Shown piece by piece: positions 1 to 6,686 of a stretch of 37,863 nt of DNA. Position 1 is the first letter of the stretch. Every line of letters starts with the position of its first letter. The notes beneath the pieces were generated by a model that did not search any database, was not told where the DNA came from, and saw only the letters and a list, made by a program, of their open reading frames with translations. Source of the DNA: Candidatus Methylomirabilota bacterium (GTDB lineage: Bacteria; Methylomirabilota; Methylomirabilia; Methylomirabilales; Methylomirabilaceae); the NCBI GenBank assembly GCA_028870115.1, contig JAGWQH010000049.1:1-37863 (forward strand), read 5' to 3'. The position numbers were made by a program, and so were the translations under genes.

Positions 1-312
1 ATCGACCGGCAGACTCTGGCTGAGCGTGAGCCGTATGCCAGCACGTACGAGTACGCCCTCTTTGTCCCGGAGACGGCGGTGATCCGACCGCGAGCGATCC
101 TGGCCGCCTTGGAAGAAGAACTGGTCGCATCAGGGAAGGTCAGCATTCTGCTCCGCGAGGCCGTCCTCTTCTGCGCCAACCCGGGCTTTCGGGCGGCTGC
201 CTTGGCGGCCTGGCGCAGGATCCTGACGCAATCGCTGCTGCAAGAGGCCAGACACCTCGTGCCCGCCATCCGCCAAGCGGATCTGGAGCGAGCCGGGCAG
301 GCCTGAATGCTG
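1..312 (+). pseudogene. Remnant of L-2-hydroxyglutarate oxidase-like gene (lhgO), internally deleted
   Basis: Bases 1-140 match 10583-10722 of the intact lhgO almost perfectly. From about base 145 the match jumps to 11096 onward, so about 369 bp (123 codons) are missing, in frame. A second deletion removes about 11248-11338. The last stretch (gcctgaatgct...) runs into the permease remnant through the 9-base sequence tctcgcctg, which also occurs at 11352 and 11511 in the intact arrangement. The frame stays open from base 1 to a TGA at 304-306. The FAD-binding N-terminus lies outside the window or is lost. No oxidase function is expected. The gene order lhgO then ABC-2 permease is the same as at 10223-11641, so both loci descend from one arrangement. 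Confidence 0.88.
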
Positions 313-1099
313 TCTCGCCTGTATCGTCACCGGGCGCTGATTGTCAATTTCGTCACGCGTGACCTGTTGGCATAGTACATAGGCTCGGCCATGGGCCTCT
401 TTTGGTAGGTAGCCCACATCCTTTTATCATGCTCCTCCTGTACACCTTGGTCTTTTCAGGCATCTTGCGGGTGCAGGTGGGGGCGGCGGAAGGCATCCGG
501 ATCTTTGCGCTGTACCTGTGTTCTGCGGGATGCCGCCGTGGAACGCCTTCCAGGATGGGATGAGTCGATCCACGGAGGTGATCTTTCAGCATGCCAATCT
601 GATCAAGCGCACGATCTTCCCATCGGAGATCTTGCCGGCGTACATCGTACTGTCCTGCCTCGTCAATGAGCTGATCGGCTTGGCGATCCTCTGCGGCGCG
701 GCGGTGCTCATCGCGCCCATGGGCTAGGCCTGTCTGTGCTCTTCCTGCCGGTCATCCTGCTGCTGCAGGTGGCTTTTACCCTTGGACTTGCCTGGATCGT
801 GGCCGCGATCAATGTCTTCCTGCGTGATGTCGGACAACTGCTTGGGATGATCCTGACACTGTGGCTCTTTCTCACCCCCTTCTTTTATCCTCCTTCCGTG
901 ATCCCACAGTCGCTGAAATGGATACTCCTGATCAATCCGATGGGATGGGTGGTTGAGGCCTACCGGAGCGTTATCCTGCGCGGCGCCTTCCCCGCCGCAT
1001 GGGTCTATGACAGCCCTGGCGATCTGCTCAGTCGTTGCCTTCAGCGCGGGCTACAGGCTGTTCCAGAGGACGCAGGGCGCCTTTGCCGACGTGATCTAA
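313..1099 (+). pseudogene. ABC-2 polysaccharide export permease (Wzm/TagG-like), frameshifted pseudogene
   Basis: Pieced-together translation gives a nearly full ABC-2 permease. It starts SRLYRHRALIVNFVTRDLLA and continues through MGLFW, LLLYTLVFSGIL, MPPWNAFQDGM, LIKRTIFPSEILPAYIVLSC, LFLPVILLLQVAFTLGLAWI, FLTPFFYPPSVIP and NPMGWVVEAYRSVILRG to a C-terminus like GYRLFQRTQGAFADVI before the TAA at 1097-1099. It is broken by a stop after the early TGG (tggtag near 402-407), by frame changes near 415, 500-520 and 715-722, and by an extra C near 1013. In family members this protein forms the membrane channel for undecaprenyl-linked polysaccharide export. The intact permease of the window (22729-23571) is only a distant relative. 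Its likely ATPase partner is the pseudogene at 4187-4448. Confidence 0.88.
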
Positions 1100-1114
1100 C
1101 GAATGCGGTCGAGG

Positions 1115-1155
1115 CCCCGCGGACTGTCGAAGACGTACTTCGATAGTCCGCGGGG
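1115..1155. repeat. Long inverted repeat (18-bp stem, 5-base loop)
   Basis: Arms 1115-1132 and 1138-1155 are reverse complements apart from one G-T wobble pair. The stem is GC-rich (ccccgcgg at its base) and lies 15 bp after the permease pseudogene stop. There is no T-tract on either strand, so it could be a palindromic repeat or a factor-assisted transcription end. In 1156-1384 I see no recognisable gene; a short open frame ending in SAEIEDQLELLSINQ (stop at about 1256) may be another gene tail, but I could not place it. Confidence 0.7.
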
Positions 1156-1384
1156 TTCGCTGGGGCAAGCACGGGGAGGACAGTACTCTTGGAGAGGCAA
1201 CCCTGAAGTCGGCCGAGATCGAGGACCAGTTAGAACTCCTGTCTATCAACCAGTGAAGCGAGGGGTGATCGGGCACCCTCGGAGAGGGACAGGATAGCTC
1301 CTTGACCTGCTGTCCCGCAAAGGGGTGACGTCCTACATGCTTGATGTAAAATCCGCGCGGTATCCGACAGGTGCTACGCGTCCC

Positions 1385-1704
1385 GCCTCAACCTTCTGCA
1401 ACGAATTTTCTGACACCGTGAAGGCGGGCCTGCTCCATAAGCTGCACGCCCATCATCAGGTTCTGATAAAAGAACTCTCCGGGCCGCTCTCGATTCACCC
1501 CAATTCCTCCTATCGCAGCGGCCAGATGGATGGTGATGTCGGGACTGGCATCTTCCAATAACCGCCGCACCGCGTCGAGATTGGTCAGATCGTAGTCGCG
1601 GCTCCGGGGCATAAAGATCTCCGTGTACCCCTTGGCCCGCAGATTCGCGACCACGTGAACGCCAAGAAACCCGGCGCCCCCGTGACCAGGATCCTGAGTT
1701 GTGC
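1385..1704 (-). pseudogene. GDP-L-fucose synthase-like SDR, N-terminal fragment with frameshift
   Basis: Minus-strand translation gives ILVTGAPGF then, after a one-base frame change in the GxxGxxG loop (about 1675-1683), VVANLRAKGYTEIFMPRSRD, DLTNLDAVRRLLEDASPDIT, IHLAAAIGGIGVNRERPGEF and FYQNLMMGVQLMEQARLHGV. This is the N-terminal third of an Fcl/WcaG-type GDP-4-keto-6-deoxy-D-mannose epimerase/reductase (IHLAA..GGIG.N and the FF..N...G signature). The frame ends in KFVAEG and a stop where the family continues for about 200 more residues, so the catalytic Tyr/Lys region is absent. There is no start codon; the fragment begins directly after the HepT stop at 1708. It looks like a leftover of an older sugar-nucleotide gene. 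Confidence 0.8.
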
Positions 1705-1707
1705 GTT

Positions 1708-2166
1708 TTAGAGCTCGCGATCAAGTCGTTCCGGATGCGCATTGATCCAGCGGAGCATCGCCTCCAAAAGGCTCTCAAGATCGCCGAGCCTCGCTGTGCA
1801 GATCTCGTACAACTCGAGATCGGAGACCTCATGGTAGAAATGCACCAGGCGATTTCGGTAGCCGGCAAGCTCCCGAAGTAGCGCCCCATGTTGCGCATCC
1901 AGCACCCCCACCTGCGCCAGGACATTTGCCACATCCTTGTACTCACTCACAGCCTGCCCGAAGCCTTTTGCCAGGACATGCCGACCTAGGTCGAGCAGCG
2001 CCTCCAATGCCCGGCGCAGATACGATTCGGCTGCAGCGATGTTGCGGGAATCTGACTGAAAGGTCTCGAAGCTCGCCCCAGGCAAAGTCCGGAGCGAGGC
2101 CACCATCCGCCGGATCCACGCCGCTCGCTCCGCTATGACCTTAGCACTCAGTTGCCCTGGGGTCAT
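1708..2166 (-). CDS. HepT-like HEPN RNase toxin
   Basis: The 152-residue protein carries the HEPN motif RNRLVHFYHE at about residues 105-114. It fits R-X4-H-X-Y, the catalytic and AMP-acceptor motif known for HepT toxins. The rest is predicted helical, as in DUF86/HepT proteins. In characterised pairs HepT is an mRNA- or tRNA-cleaving RNase held inactive by MntA, which polyAMPylates the Tyr of that motif. The ATG overlaps the stop of the upstream mntA by 4 bases (ATGA), which implies translational coupling. It is clearly related to the protein at 4969-5427 (shared RHVLAKG-like, VSEYK, LLRELAGYRNRLVHFYHEV-like and AHPERLD segments). Toxicity in this organism is inferred from family only. Confidence 0.88.
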   Translation of the reverse strand: MTPGQLSAKVIAERAAWIRRMVASLRTLPGASFETFQSDSRNIAAAESYLRRALEALLDLGRHVLAKGFGQAVSEYKDVANVLAQVGVLDAQHGALLRELAGYRNRLVHFYHEVSDLELYEICTARLGDLESLLEAMLRWINAHPERLDREL

Positions 2167-2588
2167 CTCGTCTCACCTGAGAGGATCAGGTGCCAACGCT
2201 CACGGGCGTATGGTGCCAGGTCGCCGGCACGCCGCAAGACGTAGAGTTCATCCTCCGCCTGGACGTCGGTGTCGGCGCACCACAGCAGTTCCCCGCGAAT
2301 GACATCCAGCGCCAGAAACGGATCGGCTTCCGACAGCACCACGAGATCCACACGAGTCACCTCCAGCAGATCCTCCAACTCGATAGAGAGCCGGACCCGC
2401 TCTTGTGCCGTCAGGCGGTAGCCGGGGAGCGGCTGGACCCCGATGTCGACATCCGACTCCAGCAACGGTGATGATCCCGCCTCACCGCGCACCCGGCCGG
2501 CAACTTCGGTCGCTCGACTGCCGAAGGCGTACACCGCCCCAAGGTGGTAGCGGGCGCTGATCTCTTTCAACGTCTCTGTGACGGACAT
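2163..2588 (-). CDS. MntA-like nucleotidyltransferase antitoxin, expanded GSx21DxD form
   Basis: MNT-type minimal nucleotidyltransferase of 141 residues. The start ATG at 2588 is chosen because the paralogous remnant at 3458-3634 begins at the same place (MSITELLQAISAR there, MSVTETLKEISAR here); a GTG two codons upstream is possible. It has YAFGSRA, then 21 residues, then DVDIG, then RVDLVVL with the third acidic residue. Known MntA antitoxins have about 10 residues between GS and DxD, so about 11 extra are present. The C-terminal LYVLRRAGDLAPYARER segment is shared with 4538-4972. The family AMPylates the HepT partner. It is coupled to hepT by ATGA overlap. Confidence 0.86.
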   Translation of the reverse strand: MSVTETLKEISARYHLGAVYAFGSRATEVAGRVRGEAGSSPLLESDVDIGVQPLPGYRLTAQERVRLSIELEDLLEVTRVDLVVLSEADPFLALDVIRGELLWCADTDVQAEDELYVLRRAGDLAPYARERWHLILSGETR

Positions 2589-2676
2589 GGTCACTGTACT
2601 TTGGGTTCTACTGTGAGGGTCATGATCGCCACTACGCCTTCATCTGCTCCAGTCGCTTGGGTGGCAAGGTCTTGGC

Positions 2677-3117
2677 TCATCCTCCACCACCCTCACCCTC
2701 CATACGACTCAGCCGATCGCCAACATGGGTCACGATCTCTCTCGCCAGGTGCACGGCCTCTTTCGCGGCATCGCGAGTGAAGATATGAGCCGGAATGCTG
2801 TCGGGTATGCTGTTCGGATATCGAGTCGGGATGTAATAGCCATCGAGGATCGACCATCGTGTGACCAGTTGGTCGAATGCTGGGTCATATTGGGTAGCCG
2901 CTCGGCACAACCGCTCGACTGAATGACCTGCCACGATCTCTTCGCCCTGGGCATAGAGGAATGCCTTGAGGGCCTTTTCGCCGATCTGCTGGGCCAGGAA
3001 GCAGGCGATATGATACCCACCGCGCTCTGCCAGATCCTCGGCCCACCGCAGATCCTCGACGGCCTGTTGCAGCCATCTGGCGCCCTCTTCACGAGGTGCT
3101 CGTCTCATACAGGACAA
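2677..3117 (-). CDS. HEPN domain protein (partner of MNT)
   Basis: A 146-residue, largely helical protein with the HEPN-domain pattern [48 protein letters not shown] and the YIPTRYPNS turn. This is the non-HepT (sacsin-type) HEPN branch; the R-X4-H-X-Y RNase motif is not visible, so a toxin activity is less certain than for the HepT proteins here. Its start lies inside the 3' end of the upstream nucleotidyltransferase gene (29-bp overlap), which fits one two-gene unit. The C-terminus is an acidic/glycine tail (MEGEGGGG). Confidence 0.82.
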   Translation of the reverse strand: MSCMRRAPREEGARWLQQAVEDLRWAEDLAERGGYHIACFLAQQIGEKALKAFLYAQGEEIVAGHSVERLCRAATQYDPAFDQLVTRWSILDGYYIPTRYPNSIPDSIPAHIFTRDAAKEAVHLAREIVTHVGDRLSRMEGEGGGG

Positions 3118-3448
3118 CCTCCTCTCGGCGTAGATGCTTCAGGTACGGTCGGTCCTGCATCCGCTCTAACTCCCCAGGGGTATAGCACAGCAGGTCCAGA
3201 TCCACAGGCAGGGCCAGGAGCGGATACAACATGCGAAGGCGGTCGATAAAGCTGAGATCCGTGTCCATCACCACCAGGATGTCGAGATCGGTGAACAGAT
3301 CGGCCCGGCCCCGGGCATACGATCCCACAAGACTAATTCGCTTGACCCCTTCAAGGCCGGACAGGACCGCCACAACCCGCTTCAGTGAGGACTCCAGCAA
3401 TGCCGCGTAAGTTGTCCTGCCGCTGTCTATTTGGTCCATAGTTTCCAT
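3089..3448 (-). CDS. MNT-domain nucleotidyltransferase (canonical GSx10DxD)
   Basis: A 119-residue minimal nucleotidyltransferase: [20 protein letters not shown] gives G-S-X10-D-X-D exactly, and [13 protein letters not shown] supplies the third acidic position. Such proteins are antitoxins paired with HEPN proteins. It precedes and overlaps the HEPN gene ending at 2677. It belongs to a different branch from the two MntA proteins of the window, which have 21 residues between GS and DxD. Alternative ATG codons lie within the first five residues (METM). Confidence 0.85.
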   Translation of the reverse strand: METMDQIDSGRTTYAALLESSLKRVVAVLSGLEGVKRISLVGSYARGRADLFTDLDILVVMDTDLSFIDRLRMLYPLLALPVDLDLLCYTPGELERMQDRPYLKHLRREEVVLYETSTS

Positions 3449-3457
3449 TCGATGTTC

Positions 3458-3634
3458 TCAGGGAGCCGAGACCCGGGAGAGGCTGTACCCGATGTCTATA
3501 TCCCACTCAGGCGACTGCTGCGTGGTCGATTTGCCGCGCACCCGGTCGGTAACTTCGGTCGCTCGGCTGCCGAAGGCGTACACCGCCCCAAGGTAGCGGG
3601 CGCTGATCGCTTGCAACAGCTCTGTGATGGACAT
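3458..3634 (-). pseudogene. Truncated MntA-like nucleotidyltransferase
   Basis: An open frame of 58 codons from ATG 3634 reads MSITELLQAISARYLGAVYA, FGSRATEV, and after 21 residues from GS, DIDIGY, then stops in unrelated sequence (SLSRVSAP). It closely resembles residues 1-54 of the protein at 2163-2588 (also at DNA level, for example around tacaccgccccaaggt). The second half, including the third acidic residue, is missing. It keeps the expanded GS-X21-DxD spacing, so the spacing predates the duplication. Its end is 10 bp upstream of the MNT gene start at 3448. Confidence 0.85.
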
Positions 3635-3636
3635 AT

Positions 3637-3807
3637 TTACTGCATCTCCAGACGATCAAGGGCGATGAGACTTTCCAGATCGTCCAGCGCCTCAGGCAAC
3701 CAACGACGAACAATCTCACGAGTCGCCTGGCAGCACGCCTCCGATGCTGCCCCAAGCATGCGCGCCGCATCCGCCAGGTCCTGCCCCAGACCGAATGAGT
3801 CGAACTG
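3637..3807 (-). pseudogene. C-terminal remnant of a HEPN-like helical protein
   Basis: The frame after an in-frame TAG (3808-3810) reads DSFGLGQDLADAARMLGAAS, EACCQATREIVRRWLPEALD, DLESLIALDRLEMQ and stops at 3637, three bases before the start of the mntA remnant. It lacks a start codon. The amphipathic helical tail and its place next to an MNT gene suggest a HEPN toxin C-terminus, but I see no RNase motif. It could equally be the tail of another helical protein. Confidence 0.45.
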
Positions 3808-3912
3808 CTACTGAATATCTTTTGGGGGAACAGCCTTATGGATGATTGTTTGCGCAAAAACGGTACCACATAAAATCGACACTAAGCAAATATTTTTGGA
3901 GGCGCAATGCGC

Positions 3913-3942
3913 TTGACACTGTTGCTAAGGCCGGTCTAATAT
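3913..3942 (+). promoter_or_regulatory. Putative sigma-70 promoter
   Basis: TTGACA (3913-3918), an 18-base spacer and TAATAT (3937-3942) form a near-consensus promoter reading right. It lies upstream of the ATPase remnant and may have served the exporter; it could also reach the mntA/hepT pair at 4538. From 3943 to 4186 there is a purine-rich ggtggagga stretch and a short open frame (MNHERSARQ..., ATG at about 3993), but no recognisable protein. Confidence 0.5.
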
Positions 3943-4186
3943 TCGTCAGGTCAGAAAGGTTCCCCGGTTCCCGGTGGAGGAGACAAAATCGGACGTGCAA
4001 TGAATCATGAAAGAAGTGCGCGTCAGCCCGGACTCTACATTGCAGATCACCGATTCGAATCCCGGTTCATCCACTATGTCTAGCGACCGCCAACCGGGCC
4101 ATGTCTCTCGACTCGTCTACACTGCCAAGATTCTTGATGTGTCACACATCTCAACTCTTTCAGCTCACCTGGTAGGGCTGCCGCCA

Positions 4187-4448
4187 GTCCTTGAGATTGA
4201 AGATCTCTCAATTCGTTTGCTGCTACACCGGGAGCGAATCAGATCAATACGGGATCATGCTATCCGAACCCTGAAATGCCGGAGGGGCGAACGGGGTGAC
4301 GATCGTCCTGGTATCGCACGATCTTACACTGATCCAGGACACCTGCCGGACAGTTATGTGGCTCCGTCACGGACAGATCGCCGCCAGTGGACTGGCCGAC
4401 AAGGTCGTGGCTGAGTACCAACAATTCAGCGCCTCGTTATCCGTCTAA
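4187..4448 (+). pseudogene. ABC exporter ATPase (Wzt/TagH-like), ends kept, centre deleted
   Basis: The first part reads VLEIEDLSIRLLLHRERIRS, IRDHAIRTLK: the N-terminus of a polysaccharide ABC ATPase just before its Walker A strand. After CRRGER the frame shifts and the C-terminus follows: VTIVLVSHDLTLIQDTCRTV, MWLRHGQIAASG, DKVVAEYQQF, stop TAA 4446-4448. Walker A, the signature motif and Walker B, about 150 residues, are gone; only the H-loop His (SHD) remains. It is probably the former partner of the permease pseudogene at 313-1099, with the HEPN/MNT block now between them. Confidence 0.82.
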
Positions 4449-4537
4449 GGATAAGGATGTGGTTGCCCGTAACCCTGTGCTGAACTGAGTGTGCGATTGT
4501 TTGATGTAAGTCGGAAGGGGTTAAGAGGAAAGGTCGG

Positions 4538-4972
4538 TTGAGCGGGAACACTGAGCAACTGGGAAGGCTTCAGCAGATCTGTGTAGAGTCCGGCGTAGCC
4601 GCCCTGTACGCCTTTGGGAGCCGAGCGCAGGAGGTCTCGCACTGGTTCATAGGACGGCGCTTCGACCTGGGGTCCAGTCGATCAGATGTGGACATCGGCG
4701 TGAAAGCTATGGCTGGTCTGACTTGGTCAGTGGCCGAGAAGGTGCGCCTGGCCGTGGCATTGGAAGGACTCCTGAGATGCCGACGAGTGGACCTTGTTAT
4801 ACTGGGTGAAGCCGATCCTTTCGTTGCGGCGGAGGTGGTCCGCGGGGAGCGCCTCTATGCCCATGACGAGTATGCGGCAGACGAATATGATCTCTACGTG
4901 TTGCGGCGGGCCGGGGACCTCGTACCGCTGGAGCGGGAGCGGATGGCCCTGGTGTTGGGGGAGCGCATATGA
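4538..4972 (+). CDS. MntA-like nucleotidyltransferase antitoxin, expanded GSx21DxD form
   Basis: A 144-residue MNT protein with a TTG start chosen from the purine-rich AGGAAAGG 6-7 bases upstream and from N-terminal agreement with the MntA at 2163-2588. It shows LYAFGSRA, then DVDIGV with exactly 21 residues between GS and the first D, then RVDLVILGEADPF and DLYVLRRAGDLVPLERER. It should AMPylate and silence the HepT encoded next (family knowledge). The stop overlaps the hepT ATG (ATGA). It lies on the opposite strand to the other HEPN/MNT modules. Confidence 0.86.
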   Translation: MSGNTEQLGRLQQICVESGVAALYAFGSRAQEVSHWFIGRRFDLGSSRSDVDIGVKAMAGLTWSVAEKVRLAVALEGLLRCRRVDLVILGEADPFVAAEVVRGERLYAHDEYAADEYDLYVLRRAGDLVPLERERMALVLGERI

Positions 4973-5427
4973 TGCCGGGGGCGCTCTCAAAGCGTGTGAT
5001 CGTCGATCGTTTGGCGTTGGTGGACGCGCTCCTGTCTGAGATCCGGCTCCTGCCACTTGCTGACCGCCAAGCCTTCTTTGCGGACCGCCGCAACGTCTGG
5101 GCAGCGGAGTCGTGTTTGCGCCGCTGTCTGGAAGCGCTGTTTGATATCGGTCGCCATATCCTGGCCAAGGGGTATGGCTTGGGCGTTAGTGAATACAAAG
5201 AGATTGCAGTGAAGCTTCAGACACACGGCGTGCTTTCTGCGAATGAAGCAACCATCATGCACCTGCTGGCTGGGTATCGCAACCGGTTGGTGCATTTTTA
5301 TCATGAGGTCTCCACCGAAGAACTCTATCAGGTCTGCTCTCGACAGTTGGGTGACATAGAAGTCATGCAAAATGCCTGCCATCGGTGGCTTACAGCATAC
5401 CCTGAGAGGCTGGATCAGGCCTTGTAA
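4969..5427 (+). CDS. HepT-like HEPN RNase toxin
   Basis: A 152-residue protein, identical in length to the HepT at 1708-2166 and similar throughout. It has SCLRRCLEALFDIGRHILAK, GVSEYKEIA, then LLAGYRNRLVHFYHEVSTEE with the R-X4-H-X-Y motif (Arg, His and Tyr all present). It is coupled to the upstream mntA by a 4-base overlap. In the family, the His/Arg pair cuts RNA and the Tyr is the AMPylation site used by MntA. From 5428 to 5564 there is no gene; the next promoter begins at 5565. Confidence 0.88.
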   Translation: MMPGALSKRVIVDRLALVDALLSEIRLLPLADRQAFFADRRNVWAAESCLRRCLEALFDIGRHILAKGYGLGVSEYKEIAVKLQTHGVLSANEATIMHLLAGYRNRLVHFYHEVSTEELYQVCSRQLGDIEVMQNACHRWLTAYPERLDQAL

Positions 5428-5564
5428 CGGCTGATCTGATTGGCTCAGGCGCGGCCCATTCTCCTTACATACGATGCTGGTCAGAAGATCATAAAATACC
5501 GGCGATCGGTCTGCAGTGTGATCCCATCTAACGGCTATCCCTGTTTTTGGGCCCCTCTTCTCGC

Positions 5565-5593
5565 TTGACACCCGCGCCCGGACAGGGTAAAAA
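5565..5593 (+). promoter_or_regulatory. Sigma-70 promoter for the GT2/DUF2304/rml block, nearly leaderless
   Basis: TTGACA (5565-5570), 17-base spacer, TAAAAA (5588-5593). Transcription would begin at about 5599-5602 and the ATG of the glycosyltransferase is at 5603, with no Shine-Dalgarno between. The same layout (TTGACA, 17 bases, TATGAA, then ATG 10 bases on) is kept in the remnant copy at 22517-22557, which supports its being functional. Confidence 0.65.
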
Positions 5594-5602
5594 ATAGGCC
5601 AT

Positions 5603-6289
5603 ATGCAAGGCAGGATCCTGATCGTCATCCCGGCATACAATGAGGGACAGACCATCATCCCGGCCATCCGGGACCTGAAGGCCCACGGGTTCCATGAGAT
5701 TATTGTCGTCGATGATGGAAGCTGTGACCGGACGGCCGAGCTGGCTGAGGGCGAGGGGATCGTCCTATATCGGCATGTGGTAAACCGGGGATTGGGTGTT
5801 GCGCTGGAGACAGGGATCGTGGCTGCCTTGAGGCGCGGCGCCGAGGTCATCGTCACCTTCGACGGGGATGGTCAGCACCTCGCCCAGGATGTTCCACGAC
5901 TCGTCGAGCCTATCCTTGGGAAGGAGGCCGACGTCGTCATTGGGAGCCGAACCCTGGACAGGGCAGAGATGCCGTTCATCAGGAGGGTGGGGAATGTCGG
6001 CTGTAACCTGATCACCTGGGCGATGTTCGGGGTGCGGACCTCCGATTCCCAGTCCGGGCTGAGGGCCTTCTCCCGGAAGGCGGCTGATGCGCTCAACATC
6101 CAGTCGAACGGGATGGAAGTCTCCTCAGAAATCTTCTGGGAGATCAGGAGGAATGGCCTGAAGTTTCAGGAGGTGCCGATCCGTCCGATCTACACCGACT
6201 ATTCCCTCTCGAAGGGGCAGAGTGTCTTCGGCGGGGTCATGATGCTGAGAAACCTCATCTGGCTGTGGCTCCGGGGAGGGGCGCGGTGA
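5603..6289 (+). CDS. GT2 family glycosyltransferase (DPM1-like)
   Basis: A 228-residue GT-A protein: ILIVIPAYNEGQTI at residues 4-17, VVDDGSCDRT (nucleotide-binding Asp pair), TFDGDGQH (the metal-binding DxD equivalent), then DSQSGLRAFSRKA and a C-terminal amphipathic helix. It resembles polyprenyl-phosphate mannose/glucose synthases, which move a sugar from a nucleotide to a lipid carrier at the inner membrane face. It lacks its own transmembrane segments; the membrane partner is probably the DUF2304 protein whose GTG start overlaps its stop (GTGA). The ATG at 5603 is only about 10 bases after the -10 box. Confidence 0.87.
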   Translation: MQGRILIVIPAYNEGQTIIPAIRDLKAHGFHEIIVVDDGSCDRTAELAEGEGIVLYRHVVNRGLGVALETGIVAALRRGAEVIVTFDGDGQHLAQDVPRLVEPILGKEADVVIGSRTLDRAEMPFIRRVGNVGCNLITWAMFGVRTSDSQSGLRAFSRKAADALNIQSNGMEVSSEIFWEIRRNGLKFQEVPIRPIYTDYSLSKGQSVFGGVMMLRNLIWLWLRGGAR

Positions 6290-6612
6290 AACTGATCCAG
6301 GTCCTTCTGGCCGCATTCGCCGTGGGGATGATGGTCCTGACCTGGCTCAAATCCCGGCATGCCCGACTCCGACCGCTCGCCTTCCTCTTGTGGCTCCTCC
6401 TATGGGGGGTGGTCCTCCTCGTCGTCCTCTTCCCCGACCTGACCTCGATAGCGGCCAGATACCTGGGGATGGATCGCGGGGTAGACTTGGTCCTTTATGT
6501 GGGCATGCTCTATATCTACTTCTTGATCTTCACCATCCAGGAGAAGATCGGGCGGATCGAGCGCGACCTCTCGACGATCGTTCGAGAGATGGCCTTCATG
6601 GCGAAGAAGTAA
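6286..6612 (+). CDS. DUF2304 small membrane protein
   Basis: A 108-residue protein with three predicted hydrophobic segments (LIQVLLAAFAVGMMVLTWL, LAFLLWLLLWGVVLLVVLF, LVLYVGMLYIYFLIF) and a charged C-terminus (EKIGRIERDLSTIVREMAF). This matches DUF2304, a family commonly encoded next to DPM1-like GT2 enzymes and thought to act as membrane anchor or flippase-like partner. Start GTG 6286 is preferred over the upstream in-frame ATG because it overlaps the GT2 stop and follows ggggagggg. Confidence 0.85.
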   Translation: MKLIQVLLAAFAVGMMVLTWLKSRHARLRPLAFLLWLLLWGVVLLVVLFPDLTSIAARYLGMDRGVDLVLYVGMLYIYFLIFTIQEKIGRIERDLSTIVREMAFMAKK

Positions 6613-6686
6613 GGAAGGCTGCACGGAGGCGGTGTGGAACTCATAAACATTCCAATGTACGTATCATTCCGGCGTAGGTGGCAAGC

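Noticed and set aside
4987-5856. A 289-codon minus-strand open frame over hepT and the GT2 start
   Set aside because: Both plus-strand genes have clear family motifs; this frame has none.
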